64,000 bases of DNA from Paenalicyclobacillus macrosporangiidus (GTDB lineage Bacteria; Bacillota; Bacilli; Alicyclobacillales; Alicyclobacillaceae). Within the stretch, counting starts at the first letter, position 1; the number at the start of each line of letters is the position of its first letter. The translations under genes were made by a program, and so were the position numbers. The notes below the pieces were generated by a model. The model was not told the origin of the DNA, searched no databases, and saw nothing but the letters and a program-made list of their open reading frames with translations. Below, one piece after another: positions 17,044 to 25,412 of the stretch. Where the stretch lies: positions 1 to 64,000 of the forward strand of contig NZ_FPBV01000019.1 of NCBI RefSeq assembly GCF_900116805.1. The letters are read 5' to 3'.

Positions 17044-18720
17044 GTGCGCGCACTGCTGTACGTGCAGAACGACGGGACCCTGTTGGTGCAATCGGATCAC
17101 CCGCACTACGAGGCCCTGCGGCCGCGCCTGCTGGCGTTCGCGGAGCTGGCGCAGCGAATGGACCCCATCCACATCTACCGCATCCGACCCATCTCTCTGT
17201 GGCAGGCGGCGAGCCTTGGCTCCACGGCGCGCGAGATCCTGACCTTCCTGCGCGATCACGCGGCACACCCTGTCCCGTATGACCTCCAGCGGACCATCGC
17301 GCAAGAGGTGGCCAAGTGGGGGCGGCTGACCCTGCACCAAGGCGCTCGCGAGCGAATCGTTCTGCGCGGGGATCCGGAATCCTTGGCCGCAGCCCGCGTC
17401 GTACCGGAAGTGGCGGCCATAACGGCCGCGGACCGGAGCGACGGACTGGTTTTCAGGGCTGCTCATCGGGCCCGGGTCAAACGGGCGTTGGCCAGTGCCG
17501 GGTTGCCCGTGATGGATCACGTGGGTTACCAGGCGGCCTCGGCCCTGTCGTTCTCCCTGCGCGAGGAGACGCGGCTGCGGGGATATCAGGAGGAGGCGGT
17601 CCGGCGGTTTCTGCGGCAGGGGGGCGAACAGAGCGGGGTGATTGTCCTGCCCTGCGGCGCCGGCAAGACGCTCGTCGGCATCGCCGTGATCCAGGCGCTC
17701 GGATGGCACGCCCTGGTGTTGACGCCGAGCGAGACGGCCGCACGCCAGTGGCAGCGCGAGTTCCTGGACCGGACCGACGTGCGCCCGGAGGACGTGTCCC
17801 TCTACCGGCCGGGACACCCCGTCACGCCCGTCACCATCACCACCTACCAGCGCGTGGCGGCGCAGGACCGGCGGGGAAGGCGACGGCACCTCGAGTCTCT
17901 GACGACCCATCCCTGGGGGATTGTGGTCTACGACGAGGTGCACATGTTGCCCGCACCGCTGTTCCGGCTCGCCGCCGATCTCCAAGGGGCTCGCCGGCTG
18001 GGACTGACCGCTACCCTGGTGCGGGAAGACGGCGCCGAGGCCGACGTGTTCAGCCTGATTGGTCCCAAGTGTTACGAGGTCCCTTGGAAGCAGTTGGAGG
18101 AGGCCGGATATCTGGCTGCGGTTCGGTGTGTCGAGCTGCACGTCCCGCTCCCCGCCGCGGAACAGGGGCGGTATCTGTCGGCTGGAATCCGCGAACAGCA
18201 CCGCATCGCGGCGGCCAACCCTGCCAAGCGGGGCGTGGTGGAGGCCCTGTTGAAACAGCACGCGGGCGAGAGCGTGCTCATCCTCGGGCATTACGTGGAG
18301 CCCCTGCGCGCCCTCGCGGATGCCCTCGGATGCCCGCTCGTCACCGGCACCACGCCGCAGCCGGAGCGGGAGCGCTGGTTCGAAGCATTCCGAACCGGGC
18401 GCATCCGCCGCATCGCGCTGTCCCGGATCGCCAACACGGCCGTAGACCTGCCATGCGCGTCCGTGGCGATTCAGGTGTCCGGCCTCTTCGGCTCGCGCCA
18501 AGAGGAGGCGCAGCGCTTGGGGCGGCTGCTGCGGCCGCAAACCCGGGAGGGGGTCTTTTACACCTTGGTCAGCAAAGGGACGGTCGAGGCCCGAACCGCC
18601 AAGCACCGCCAGCTCTACCTGGTGGAACAAGGCTACACATACCGCGTCTACGACAGCCACGAGTACCTGCCGGAAGGGGTGGATGAAGATGAAGCTGTCG
18701 GAGTGCCTGAGCACCGCTGA
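17044..18720 (+). CDS. XPB/Rad25-type DEAD-like DNA helicase
   Basis: This 558-residue superfamily 2 helicase is related to XPB. An N-terminal domain (about 1-160) matches the bacterial XPB leader region. RecA-like domain 1 has Walker A PCGAGKTLVG near residue 205 and the DEVH box (VVYDEVHML) near 297. Domain 2 has AVDLPCASVAIQVSGLFGSRQEEAQRLGRLLRP near the C-terminus, with the arginine finger QRLGRLLR. The GTG at 17044 is preferred because GGGGGG lies 7 bases upstream; longer in-frame starts to 16918 lack such a site. A role in DNA repair or unwinding is inferred from family. It overlaps its downstream partner gene. Confidence 0.88.
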   Translation: MRALLYVQNDGTLLVQSDHPHYEALRPRLLAFAELAQRMDPIHIYRIRPISLWQAASLGSTAREILTFLRDHAAHPVPYDLQRTIAQEVAKWGRLTLHQGARERIVLRGDPESLAAARVVPEVAAITAADRSDGLVFRAAHRARVKRALASAGLPVMDHVGYQAASALSFSLREETRLRGYQEEAVRRFLRQGGEQSGVIVLPCGAGKTLVGIAVIQALGWHALVLTPSETAARQWQREFLDRTDVRPEDVSLYRPGHPVTPVTITTYQRVAAQDRRGRRRHLESLTTHPWGIVVYDEVHMLPAPLFRLAADLQGARRLGLTATLVREDGAEADVFSLIGPKCYEVPWKQLEEAGYLAAVRCVELHVPLPAAEQGRYLSAGIREQHRIAAANPAKRGVVEALLKQHAGESVLILGHYVEPLRALADALGCPLVTGTTPQPERERWFEAFRTGRIRRIALSRIANTAVDLPCASVAIQVSGLFGSRQEEAQRLGRLLRPQTREGVFYTLVSKGTVEARTAKHRQLYLVEQGYTYRVYDSHEYLPEGVDEDEAVGVPEHR

Positions 18721-20074
18721 CATCAACACCTTGCGCAAGATCTCGGATCACTACGGATTGACCTGCTCCAAGCACTCGAAGCTGGCGCTGCTGCAGGAGC
18801 TGCTCTACGCATTCCGGCAAGGCCGCTTTCTCGACGAGGCCATCGCCCGGTGGCAGGAAGGCCGGGATGAGGCGATGCTCCGCCTGTGCTTGGAGACGCG
18901 GAGCCGGTTTTCCGCCGAGGAGTTGCGCGGGATCTTCCAATCCTGCGGCGGGGAGGCGGTGATTGACGAGGCCATCCGCGAGGGCTGGCTGTTTCCCAGC
19001 AGCCGGTACGGAGGACGGCTCTACTATTACATCCCCGACGAGTTGCAGGCGGCGATGCGACGCCAGTTGGTCGCGCGCTTCCTGCGCAACCTCCGCCGCT
19101 CGCAAGAAGGGCCCCTGCTGTATCAGGACGAAGGTCTCGCCCTGGTGCGAGACCTGGATGTCTTCCTGGAGTACGTGCGGCACCATACGGTGCCGTTGAC
19201 GACGGGCGGAAGCATGTACAAGCGCAACCTGACGCAGGTGCTGGAGCTGTTCGAAGTGCAGGAGACGCCCCTTCAGGGAGGATGGCGGTTCGGTTACGGG
19301 CGGCGGTTTCACGATTATCCGGACCGGCTGGCACTGCTGTACGACTACGCGTACAGCGCCCGCCTGATTGTCGAGGGGGAGGACGGGTACCTGCACGCCG
19401 CGGAGGATTGCAGTGACTGGTACGGCCTCAGCGAGATCGAGCAGGCGCGCGCGCTGATGCGGTTTTACATTCACCTCTACCGGCGGCCCATTGCCCGCCT
19501 CCCGCAGGTGGTCCACCTGTTGGCCCACACGGCGGTCGACTGGCTGGACAGCGCCGAAACCCTTGACGCGTTGGCTCATCTGGTTACGCCGTACTACTAC
19601 GACGACCGGGAACAGGTCTGGCGCACCCGCATCCTGAAAATGCTGATGCACCTGGGTTTGATCCGGATTGGGCAGGACGAAACGGGCCGGGAGTGGTTTC
19701 AAATCACGAAACTCGGTCAACAATTAATTACACCGGATGCGTTACCAGCGACCCCGGATCAAACGCGGGAACGCCAGCGCATTCTGATTGTGCAGCCGAA
19801 CTTCGACATCGTCGTCACGGGCGACCAACCGCTGGTGACGAACGAACTCGCGGCCTTCACGGATCTGCGCCAGGCGGGCGCCATCCGGGTCTACCGTTTG
19901 AGCGAGGCGAGCGTCCGCCGCGGCATGGCGTCCGGAGGGCTTGTGTCCGCCTGGTTGGCGTTCTTGCACCAACACGCCCAGACGCCGGTGCCGGGCAACG
20001 TCGAGCGGACGCTGCTGGAATGGGGGCGAACGCAGCGAGAACCAGAGATGGGAGAAAGCAGTCTGACGAGTTGA
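18689..20074 (+). CDS. Helicase-associated protein, partner of the XPB-type helicase
   Basis: This 461-residue protein has no ATPase motifs. It is alpha-helical and rich in Arg, Leu and Tyr. Its C-terminal part (ILIVQPNFDIVVTG, then AAFTDLRQAGAIRVYRLSEASVRRGMASG) resembles the helicase C-terminal/XPB-associated domain of proteins encoded beside bacterial XPB. The gene overlaps the helicase gene, so the two are probably co-translated and act together. ATGs at 18683 and 18689 are both in frame; GGAAGGGG is 9 bases before the second and only 3 before the first. Exact function is unknown. Confidence 0.75.
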   Translation: MKLSECLSTADINTLRKISDHYGLTCSKHSKLALLQELLYAFRQGRFLDEAIARWQEGRDEAMLRLCLETRSRFSAEELRGIFQSCGGEAVIDEAIREGWLFPSSRYGGRLYYYIPDELQAAMRRQLVARFLRNLRRSQEGPLLYQDEGLALVRDLDVFLEYVRHHTVPLTTGGSMYKRNLTQVLELFEVQETPLQGGWRFGYGRRFHDYPDRLALLYDYAYSARLIVEGEDGYLHAAEDCSDWYGLSEIEQARALMRFYIHLYRRPIARLPQVVHLLAHTAVDWLDSAETLDALAHLVTPYYYDDREQVWRTRILKMLMHLGLIRIGQDETGREWFQITKLGQQLITPDALPATPDQTRERQRILIVQPNFDIVVTGDQPLVTNELAAFTDLRQAGAIRVYRLSEASVRRGMASGGLVSAWLAFLHQHAQTPVPGNVERTLLEWGRTQREPEMGESSLTS

Positions 20075-20141
20075 AGTTCCGTGGGCCAGGGAGGCGCGGA
20101 TAGATTTGGAGGGCCATTCCGGGCGGGTGTGGAAGGAAAAA

Positions 20142-20279
20142 ATGACGCGCCAGTCGAATAAAATACTCGAAGAATTCACACGGCACCTTCGCCGCTGGGG
20201 TCAGGTTGTGGACGTTCTGGATCACCGGATATTCGGCTACAACCAATCAGGGAGGAGACGGCAATGGGCAATACCGTAA
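20142..20279 (+). CDS. Small ORF of 45 codons, unknown
   Basis: A 45-residue basic frame starts at the ATG at 20142 directly after GGAAGGAAAAA, a good ribosome site, and ends in the first codons of ypiB. The product begins MTRQSNKILEEFTRHLRRWG and has an amphipathic helical look. Overlap with ypiB suggests translational coupling. No family was recognised. It may only be a leader frame that delivers ribosomes to ypiB. Confidence 0.4.
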   Translation: MTRQSNKILEEFTRHLRRWGQVVDVLDHRIFGYNQSGRRRQWAIP

Positions 20280-20833
20280 CGGTCGCCGAAAAGAAACACT
20301 TTCTGCGTTGGTTTCTGTCGAATTACCAACTGCAAAGTCGGGAAGCGGAGATGCTCATCCGCTACATGATGACCCGTGAGAGCGTGCTGCGCCGGGTTCA
20401 CTTCGTCGACAGCTTCCGGCAGCTGCCGCGGGTCATCGTGGTGTCCACGACCTGTGTTCAAGCCGCCCCCTTCCGGTACTACCGGCGCAACAAGCCGGTG
20501 TCCACGGACGTGGAACAGGCGTTCTTGGACCTGTATCAACACCCGGACGAAGACGTGTATGTCAATCTCTACTTCAAAGACCGGGCGACCAGCGCCGCGT
20601 ACTCGGCCGTGCTGGAGGAGATCGCGCCAGCCGAACTGGAACCGGCCGTCAAAGAGCTCATCAGCATGCAGGCCGAATGGATCATCGAACAGGCGGTGCG
20701 CAACCATCAGCGGGAGCACCTCATGCGCGCCGTCGACGAGGCGTTGGATCGCGGGGATCGGGAGGCGTTCCTGGAGGCCAGCCGCCGTCTGATTGAGTTC
20801 GACGCCAGCACGTCCGCCGCGATGCCCGGTTGA
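20264..20833 (+). CDS. ypiB: YpiB / UPF0302 family protein
   Basis: This 189-residue cytoplasmic protein is homologous to B. subtilis YpiB. It has the UPF0302 N-terminal region (EKKHFLRWFLSNYQLQSREA, ESVLRRVHFVD) and a short C-terminal IDEAL-type segment (about 150-180, MRAVDEALDRGDREAFLEAS). Biochemical role is not established. As in Bacillus it sits just upstream of ypiF and qcrABC, but here a transporter gene is inserted between. GGGAGGAG precedes the ATG. Confidence 0.9.
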   Translation: MGNTVTVAEKKHFLRWFLSNYQLQSREAEMLIRYMMTRESVLRRVHFVDSFRQLPRVIVVSTTCVQAAPFRYYRRNKPVSTDVEQAFLDLYQHPDEDVYVNLYFKDRATSAAYSAVLEEIAPAELEPAVKELISMQAEWIIEQAVRNHQREHLMRAVDEALDRGDREAFLEASRRLIEFDASTSAAMPG

Positions 20834-20850
20834 CGAGCGGCCGTATGGGA

Positions 20851-20872
20851 GGGGCGGTGACCGCCCCTTTTT
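20851..20872 (+). terminator. Intrinsic terminator after ypiB
   Basis: GGGGCGG (20851-20857), loop TGA, CCGCCCC (20861-20867), then TTTTTC. A compact 7-bp GC-only stem with U-tract, 18 bases after the ypiB stop. Confidence 0.88.
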
Positions 20873-20943
20873 CTTTTCTTCACCGGACCGATATCCCAGA
20901 CATCCTGTCACGCATCGGATCTCTGAACCTCTCATTCCCCCTC

Positions 20944-21008
20944 TTGACAAAGTCCACCTGGGCTACTGTATCCTGTACTCAGTCTGAATTACCCCAAACA
21001 TCTATAAT
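20944..21008 (+). promoter_or_regulatory. Promoter region of the YeiH-like transporter gene
   Basis: A perfect TTGACA (20944-20949) is followed by weak -10 candidates (TGTATC with a 17-base spacer, or TATCCT with 19). A separate perfect TATAAT occurs at 21003-21008, without a clear -35. Base composition becomes AT-rich here (about 20985-21025), unlike the flanks. Which box is used cannot be decided by eye. Confidence 0.5.
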
Positions 21009-21058
21009 TTAAATCAGAATTCATGGTTTGTACACTCATGGAGAGGAGAATCGGGAAC

Positions 21059-22348
21059 ATGGGTACACCTGAGCAGCGCGCAGCCGCAAGATGGAGTGAA
21101 GACGGTTGGTCGGTCGTCCTCGGGTTGGTTCTCGTCCTTGCCGTGTGGGCGGCGTATCAGCTCAAGCAGCCGTTGGATGTCTTTCAGCACGCCATCCCGG
21201 TGACGTGGCCGGCCCATGCGTTGGGGCAGCACTTCGCGCAGAACGGACTGGCCTACGTCGCGTTGTGGCTGGTTCTGTTGGTGTTGACCGGTGTGGCCGC
21301 GCGTGCGCTCGGCACACCCTTTCTTCCGTACGCTGCCGGCTTCACGGTGCTGTTCGTCCTGGCGGGCGTGATCTTGGTCATCGGCAGCCAGCAAACCCTG
21401 AAGACCTACGGTCTCGAGTATCCGTTCTGGGCACTGCTCTTTGGGGTGGTGATTGGCAACCTCATCCGGCTGCCCGGGTGGCTGGCAGCGGCCGCAGGGC
21501 GCACCGAACTGTTCATCAAGACGTCCATCGTGCTGTTGGGCGCCAACCTTCCGTTCTCCATCATCGCCACGTCCGGCCCCCGCGGGTTTGTCGAAGCGCT
21601 GGTCATCGTGGCACTGGGATTCACCGTCGCGTTCATCGTCGGGAAGCGGCTGGGGATTGACCCGCTCTACATCTCCATCCTCGGTGCGGGAGCCTCGGTG
21701 TGCGGCGTGTCGGCGGCCATCGCGGTCGGCAACGCGGTGCGGGCCCCGCAGCGCAAGGTGGGCTACGTGGTCTCGCTGGTGGTGGTCTACGGGTTGATCC
21801 TGGTGTTCCTGCTGCCCGCCCTGGTGCATCTGCTCGGCCTGAGCAACACCGTCGGCGGGGCGTGGATCGGTGGCTCGGAATTGGCGGACGCGTCCGGCGC
21901 GGCCGCCGCAGCCATCCTCGGCGATACGGCGGTCAGCACGTTCTCGCTCGTCAAGCTCAGCCGGGACGTGTTGATCAGCGTCATCTGCCTGATTCTCGGC
22001 GCCGTCGCCGCCACCCGGTGGAATGCCGAAGCCCAGCCGTCGTCGTCGCCCTGGTCCGAACTGTGGCGCCGGTTCCCCAAGTTCGTGTTGGCCTTCGTGA
22101 TCGCGTCTCTCTTGGCGACGTGGTGGCAGGCCGCCTACGGCAAGGCGTTCAACACGGATTTCACGGCCAACCTCAACGCGGTCCGCACGTGGTTGTTCAC
22201 GCTCACCTTCTTCGGGGTGGGGCTGAACACCCGCTTCCGTGAGGTCCGGGAGGTCGGCGGCAGGGCCATCGCCCTGTTCACCACGGTCGTGATTGTGAAC
22301 GTGATCGCCGGGTTGATCTTGGCGTACCTGCTGTTCAACGGCCGTTGA
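21059..22348 (+). CDS. YeiH/UPF0324-type putative sulfate exporter family membrane protein
   Basis: This 429-residue protein has roughly ten to twelve hydrophobic segments and the conserved family motif ILGAGASVCGVSAAIAV, with AASGAAAAAILGDTA-like helices and GVGLNTRF near the C-terminus. This is the Cons_hypoth698 (YeiH) family, often listed as putative sulfate exporters; substrate is not proven. The ATG at 21059 is preferred over an upstream ATG at 21038 because GAGAGGAG lies about 10 bases before it. The gene is flanked by its own promoter region and is an insertion between ypiB and ypiF. Confidence 0.87.
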   Translation: MGTPEQRAAARWSEDGWSVVLGLVLVLAVWAAYQLKQPLDVFQHAIPVTWPAHALGQHFAQNGLAYVALWLVLLVLTGVAARALGTPFLPYAAGFTVLFVLAGVILVIGSQQTLKTYGLEYPFWALLFGVVIGNLIRLPGWLAAAAGRTELFIKTSIVLLGANLPFSIIATSGPRGFVEALVIVALGFTVAFIVGKRLGIDPLYISILGAGASVCGVSAAIAVGNAVRAPQRKVGYVVSLVVVYGLILVFLLPALVHLLGLSNTVGGAWIGGSELADASGAAAAAILGDTAVSTFSLVKLSRDVLISVICLILGAVAATRWNAEAQPSSSPWSELWRRFPKFVLAFVIASLLATWWQAAYGKAFNTDFTANLNAVRTWLFTLTFFGVGLNTRFREVREVGGRAIALFTTVVIVNVIAGLILAYLLFNGR

Positions 22349-22408
22349 GATTGTGCCCCCCGAGGCGCTGTGGTACGTTTCTCATGGCAGTGACCGAGGG
22401 GGGAGCAC

Positions 22409-22981
22409 ATGCGCTTCGAACGCCTCACACCGAATCAGTTCGCACGGATCCAAGACGGTTTTGACACCCTTCTGGTGAGCGCATACTGTCCGCTTCCGCT
22501 CGATCCCGCCGTCAGCCACCTGGCGGCGGTGTGGATCGGGCAGCGGCTGGCGGATGGGGCGGCAGGCCGTTTTCAAGGCCGGGCCGCGTTGTGGCCGCTT
22601 GGACACAACGCATTCGTCCGGGCATCCGACCGAGCGTGGCTGGCCGACCTCCGGCGAGGGTTTCCCTACGGGGTGCGCCACGGCGTCCTGGTGACGGACC
22701 GGACCCTGACGGACGACGTGCTGCGGCTGGCGGACGCCGACGGCGCGGATTGGCTGATCTTCGATTGGTGGCAGTGGTTGCGCCGGCGCGTGCCGGCGGA
22801 GCGACTGCCGGAGGCGTGGGCGTTTCTGTGCCACGCCTGTCCTGCCTATGCGGCCAGCGAGGAGCGCCTGAGCCTCGGGTTGCCGGACGACGTGATGCAG
22901 GCGATGGCGGCCGAGGGACAACGCCTGTTTTCGGCGATGGAGGAGGCATTGAGCCGGCACATTTTGGCGCTGTGGGCATAG
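22409..22981 (+). CDS. ypiF: YpiF-like DUF2487 protein
   Basis: This 190-residue soluble protein begins MRFERLTPNQFARIQDGFDT. Length and position directly before qcrA match B. subtilis YpiF (DUF2487), a family of unknown function. The central segment DWLIFDWWQWLRRRVP is Trp-rich. GAGGGGGGAGCAC precedes the ATG. A C6 run 45-50 bases upstream (22354-22359) could pair with this G-rich site and partly hide it. Confidence 0.8.
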   Translation: MRFERLTPNQFARIQDGFDTLLVSAYCPLPLDPAVSHLAAVWIGQRLADGAAGRFQGRAALWPLGHNAFVRASDRAWLADLRRGFPYGVRHGVLVTDRTLTDDVLRLADADGADWLIFDWWQWLRRRVPAERLPEAWAFLCHACPAYAASEERLSLGLPDDVMQAMAAEGQRLFSAMEEALSRHILALWA

Positions 22982-23100
22982 TCCGGGGCATTCTGGCCAT
23001 CCTAATGTATGACAATCGCTTCCGGACCGCATCCTGTGACAGGGTTATGACGAATTGTCGAAACTGAATCCTTCGAACTCTAGCGAACTGTTGGCATTGC

Positions 23101-23130
23101 TTGACACACCGGATGAGCCAATCATAAGAT
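23101..23130 (+). promoter_or_regulatory. qcrA: Promoter of the qcrABC operon
   Basis: Perfect TTGACA at 23101-23106, with TAAGAT at 23125-23130 (18-base spacer). It lies about 84 bases upstream of the qcrA start, after a gap of about 120 bases following ypiF. Confidence 0.6.
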
Positions 23131-23213
23131 GTGGAGTGTGCAGCTGGTGCCCGGTCTACATACTTTTTTGGCTTTTCACAGGGTGCGGGATGGAGGTCAG
23201 GAGGGCCACAAAC

Positions 23214-23792
23214 GTGTCCGACTTCCATGAACGAGCATCACGAGAGCAGCAGCCAGGGCTGAGCCGGCGGCAATTTTTGACGTACGCGCTGGGGGGAACC
23301 GGGGCGTTCATGGCATCGCTGGTCGCCGTCCCGTTCGTCGTGGAGACGTTCGACCCGATTCGCCGAGGCGGTGCAAACGCCTTCGTCAACTCCGGCCACA
23401 AGGTGTCGGAATTTAATAAAACGCTGCCACAATTAGTTGAGTTTCGGGCGCATCGGGACGACGGATGGAACTCGGCGGACATTCCGTCGCGCGCATGGGT
23501 CATCCTGCAAGAGGACGGCTCGCCGCTCGCGATGTCCCCCATCTGTACGCACCTGGGCTGCCAGGTCAACGGCACGCTGGGTCCCGACGGGAAACCGGAA
23601 CCCTCCCAGGATGGACAGTGGTGGTTTCACTGCCCGTGCCACGGCAGCAAGTACACCGTGTACGGCATCCAATCGCCGGGATCGCCGGCGCCGCGCCCGC
23701 TCGATGTGCACAAAGTCAAGGTGGACGAGGCCGGCTACCTGTACTTGGGACCGCTGCAACAACGCAACAGCGCGGGGCAGGTGATATCGTAA
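23214..23792 (+). CDS. qcrA: Menaquinol-cytochrome c reductase Rieske iron-sulfur subunit
   Basis: This 192-residue subunit of the b6c-type complex transfers electrons from menaquinol to cytochrome c. An N-terminal Arg-rich segment followed by FLTYALGGTGAFMASLVAVPF anchors it in the membrane; SRRQFL just before it resembles a Tat motif. The 2Fe-2S ligands are in CTHLGC and CPCHGS. The GTG at 23214 is chosen over ATG 23190 because AGGAGGG lies 8 bases upstream. It is followed one base later by qcrB. Confidence 0.94.
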   Translation: MSDFHERASREQQPGLSRRQFLTYALGGTGAFMASLVAVPFVVETFDPIRRGGANAFVNSGHKVSEFNKTLPQLVEFRAHRDDGWNSADIPSRAWVILQEDGSPLAMSPICTHLGCQVNGTLGPDGKPEPSQDGQWWFHCPCHGSKYTVYGIQSPGSPAPRPLDVHKVKVDEAGYLYLGPLQQRNSAGQVIS

Positions 23793-23793
23793 G

Positions 23794-24465
23794 ATGTTGA
23801 AAAAGGCGTACGATTGGATCGACGAGCGTCTGAACGTGACGCCGCTGTGGCGGGACGTGGCCGATCACGACGTGCCGGCCCACGTGAATCCGGCCATCAA
23901 GATGTCCGCCTTCGTGTATTGTTTCGGCGGCCTCACGTTTCTGGTCATCACCACCCAAATCCTGTCGGGCATGTTCCTGGCGATGTACTACACGCCGGAC
24001 ATCACCAACGCGTGGTACAGCGTCAAGTACATCACCGACGAGGTGCTGCTCGGCAATGTGGTGCGCGGCATGCACTTTTGGGGCGCGAGCTTGGTCATCA
24101 TCATGATGTTTTTGCATATGCTGCGCGTCTTTTTCACCGGGGCGTACAAGAAGCCGCGCGAGATGAATTGGGTGGTCGGCGTCCTCATCTTCTTCGTCGT
24201 CCTCGGCTTCGGGTTCACCGGGTACCTGCTCCCGTGGGACCAGAAGGCGTACTGGGCGACCGCGGTCGGGGCGCAGTTGGCGGGATCCATCCCATGGATT
24301 GGCCCGTACATCCAGACGCTGCTGCTCGGGAGCCACACCGTGGGCGCTCTGACGCTGACGCGCTTCTTCGCGATTCATGTGTTCTTCCTGCCGGCCGCCC
24401 TGCTGGTGCTGCTGGCGCTGCACTTCATCATGATCCGCGCGCAACACATCGCGGGTCCGCTGTAA
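23794..24465 (+). CDS. qcrB: Menaquinol-cytochrome c reductase cytochrome b6 subunit
   Basis: This 223-residue, four-helix cytochrome b6 corresponds to the N-terminal half of mitochondrial cytochrome b. Heme-ligating His pairs lie in the helices containing GMHFWGASLVIIMMFLHMLR and in HTVGALTLTRFFAIHVFFLP. The quinone-site region GYLLPWDQKAYWA is present. It is plasma-membrane located, between qcrA (1 base) and qcrC (40 bases). Confidence 0.95.
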   Translation: MLKKAYDWIDERLNVTPLWRDVADHDVPAHVNPAIKMSAFVYCFGGLTFLVITTQILSGMFLAMYYTPDITNAWYSVKYITDEVLLGNVVRGMHFWGASLVIIMMFLHMLRVFFTGAYKKPREMNWVVGVLIFFVVLGFGFTGYLLPWDQKAYWATAVGAQLAGSIPWIGPYIQTLLLGSHTVGALTLTRFFAIHVFFLPAALLVLLALHFIMIRAQHIAGPL

Positions 24466-24505
24466 GCCGTGCCTTCGCGAGAACGCTGAGCGAGGAGGGG
24501 ACATT

Positions 24506-25270
24506 TTGGCTGCTGGAGGCGAACGGATTCCGGGTACGCCACGGTACCGGCATCATCACCTGAAGAATCCGGGGACCGAACCGTTCATCCCCAACTTTCT
24601 CTTGAAAGAGTGGATCGCCGGTTCGGTGTTCTTGCTGGCTTTCATGCTGTGGGTTGTGTTCAATCCGGTCGACCTCGGGTCGAAGGCCAATCCGGATGAT
24701 ACGTCGTTCATCCCCGTCCCGGACTGGTACTTTCTGTTCTTGTACCAGCTTCTGAAGTACTTTCCGGGCGACAATGAGCTGTTCGGCACCATTCTGGTCC
24801 CCATGGTGGGCGCGCTTCTGTTGTTGTTCGCCCCCTGGCTGGACACAAAGAAGACGCGGCACCCGTACAAGCGTCCGCTGGCGACGGCGGGGATGGTGCT
24901 GACCACGTTTCTCGTCATCTGGCTGACCAATGAAGCGGCTGTGCAACACGCGGCGGAGGTCGCCGCGGCGAGCGGCCAGGCGACGCCGGGGCTGCCGGTC
25001 ATTCCCAAGATTGAGGCGTCCCAGATCCACTTGGTGGACACCTCCGACCCCGGATACCAACTGTTCCAGAACACCTGCGCCAACTGCCACGGGAAGAGCG
25101 GCGAGGGCGGTGCCGGGCCCCCGATCTACGCGATCGGCAAGTACTGGGATGCCAAAAAGCTGTACGACTTCATCGAAAATCCTGCCCCGGGGATGCCCAA
25201 GAAAGGCACCCTCTCCAGCGACGCCGACGTCCAGAAGGTCGCCGACTGGCTGGCCAAGCAAAAAGGCTGA
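24506..25270 (+). CDS. qcrC: Menaquinol-cytochrome c reductase subunit IV / cytochrome c fusion
   Basis: This 254-residue protein fuses a subunit-IV-like membrane part to a C-terminal c-type cytochrome, as in the Bacillus b6c complex. The membrane part has three helices and a PDWYFLFLYQLLKYFP quinone-site segment. The cytochrome domain has the heme motif CANCHG near residue 192 and a later Met ligand in PGMPKKG. The start is TTG at 24506, fixed by a CGAGGAGGGG ribosome site 5 bases upstream. A bidirectional terminator follows about 50 bases later. Confidence 0.94.
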   Translation: MAAGGERIPGTPRYRHHHLKNPGTEPFIPNFLLKEWIAGSVFLLAFMLWVVFNPVDLGSKANPDDTSFIPVPDWYFLFLYQLLKYFPGDNELFGTILVPMVGALLLLFAPWLDTKKTRHPYKRPLATAGMVLTTFLVIWLTNEAAVQHAAEVAAASGQATPGLPVIPKIEASQIHLVDTSDPGYQLFQNTCANCHGKSGEGGAGPPIYAIGKYWDAKKLYDFIENPAPGMPKKGTLSSDADVQKVADWLAKQKG

Positions 25271-25320
25271 TCTGGCCCTGTGGCCCGGTGATGCAGAAAA
25301 GCACGGCACGGAAAAACGGA

Positions 25321-25360
25321 AAAACCCGGTCCGCGCATCCACGCGGGATCGGGTTTTCTT
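25321..25360. terminator. Bidirectional intrinsic terminator between qcrC and the YitT gene
   Basis: AAAACCCG (25321-25328) pairs with CGGGTTTT (25350-25357), with GTCCGCG and CGCGGGA extending the stem inward. T-tracts occur on both strands, which suits the convergent genes on either side. Confidence 0.85.
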
Positions 25361-25412
25361 CGCGCATCGGGCGGCGTGTCCTCCACCGGGCGGCCCGTCA
25401 CGGGCACCTTCA

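Noticed and set aside
18059-18253. Possible small gene inside the XPB-type helicase
   Set aside because: Frame-shifted shadow with no ribosome site, inside a well-conserved coding region.
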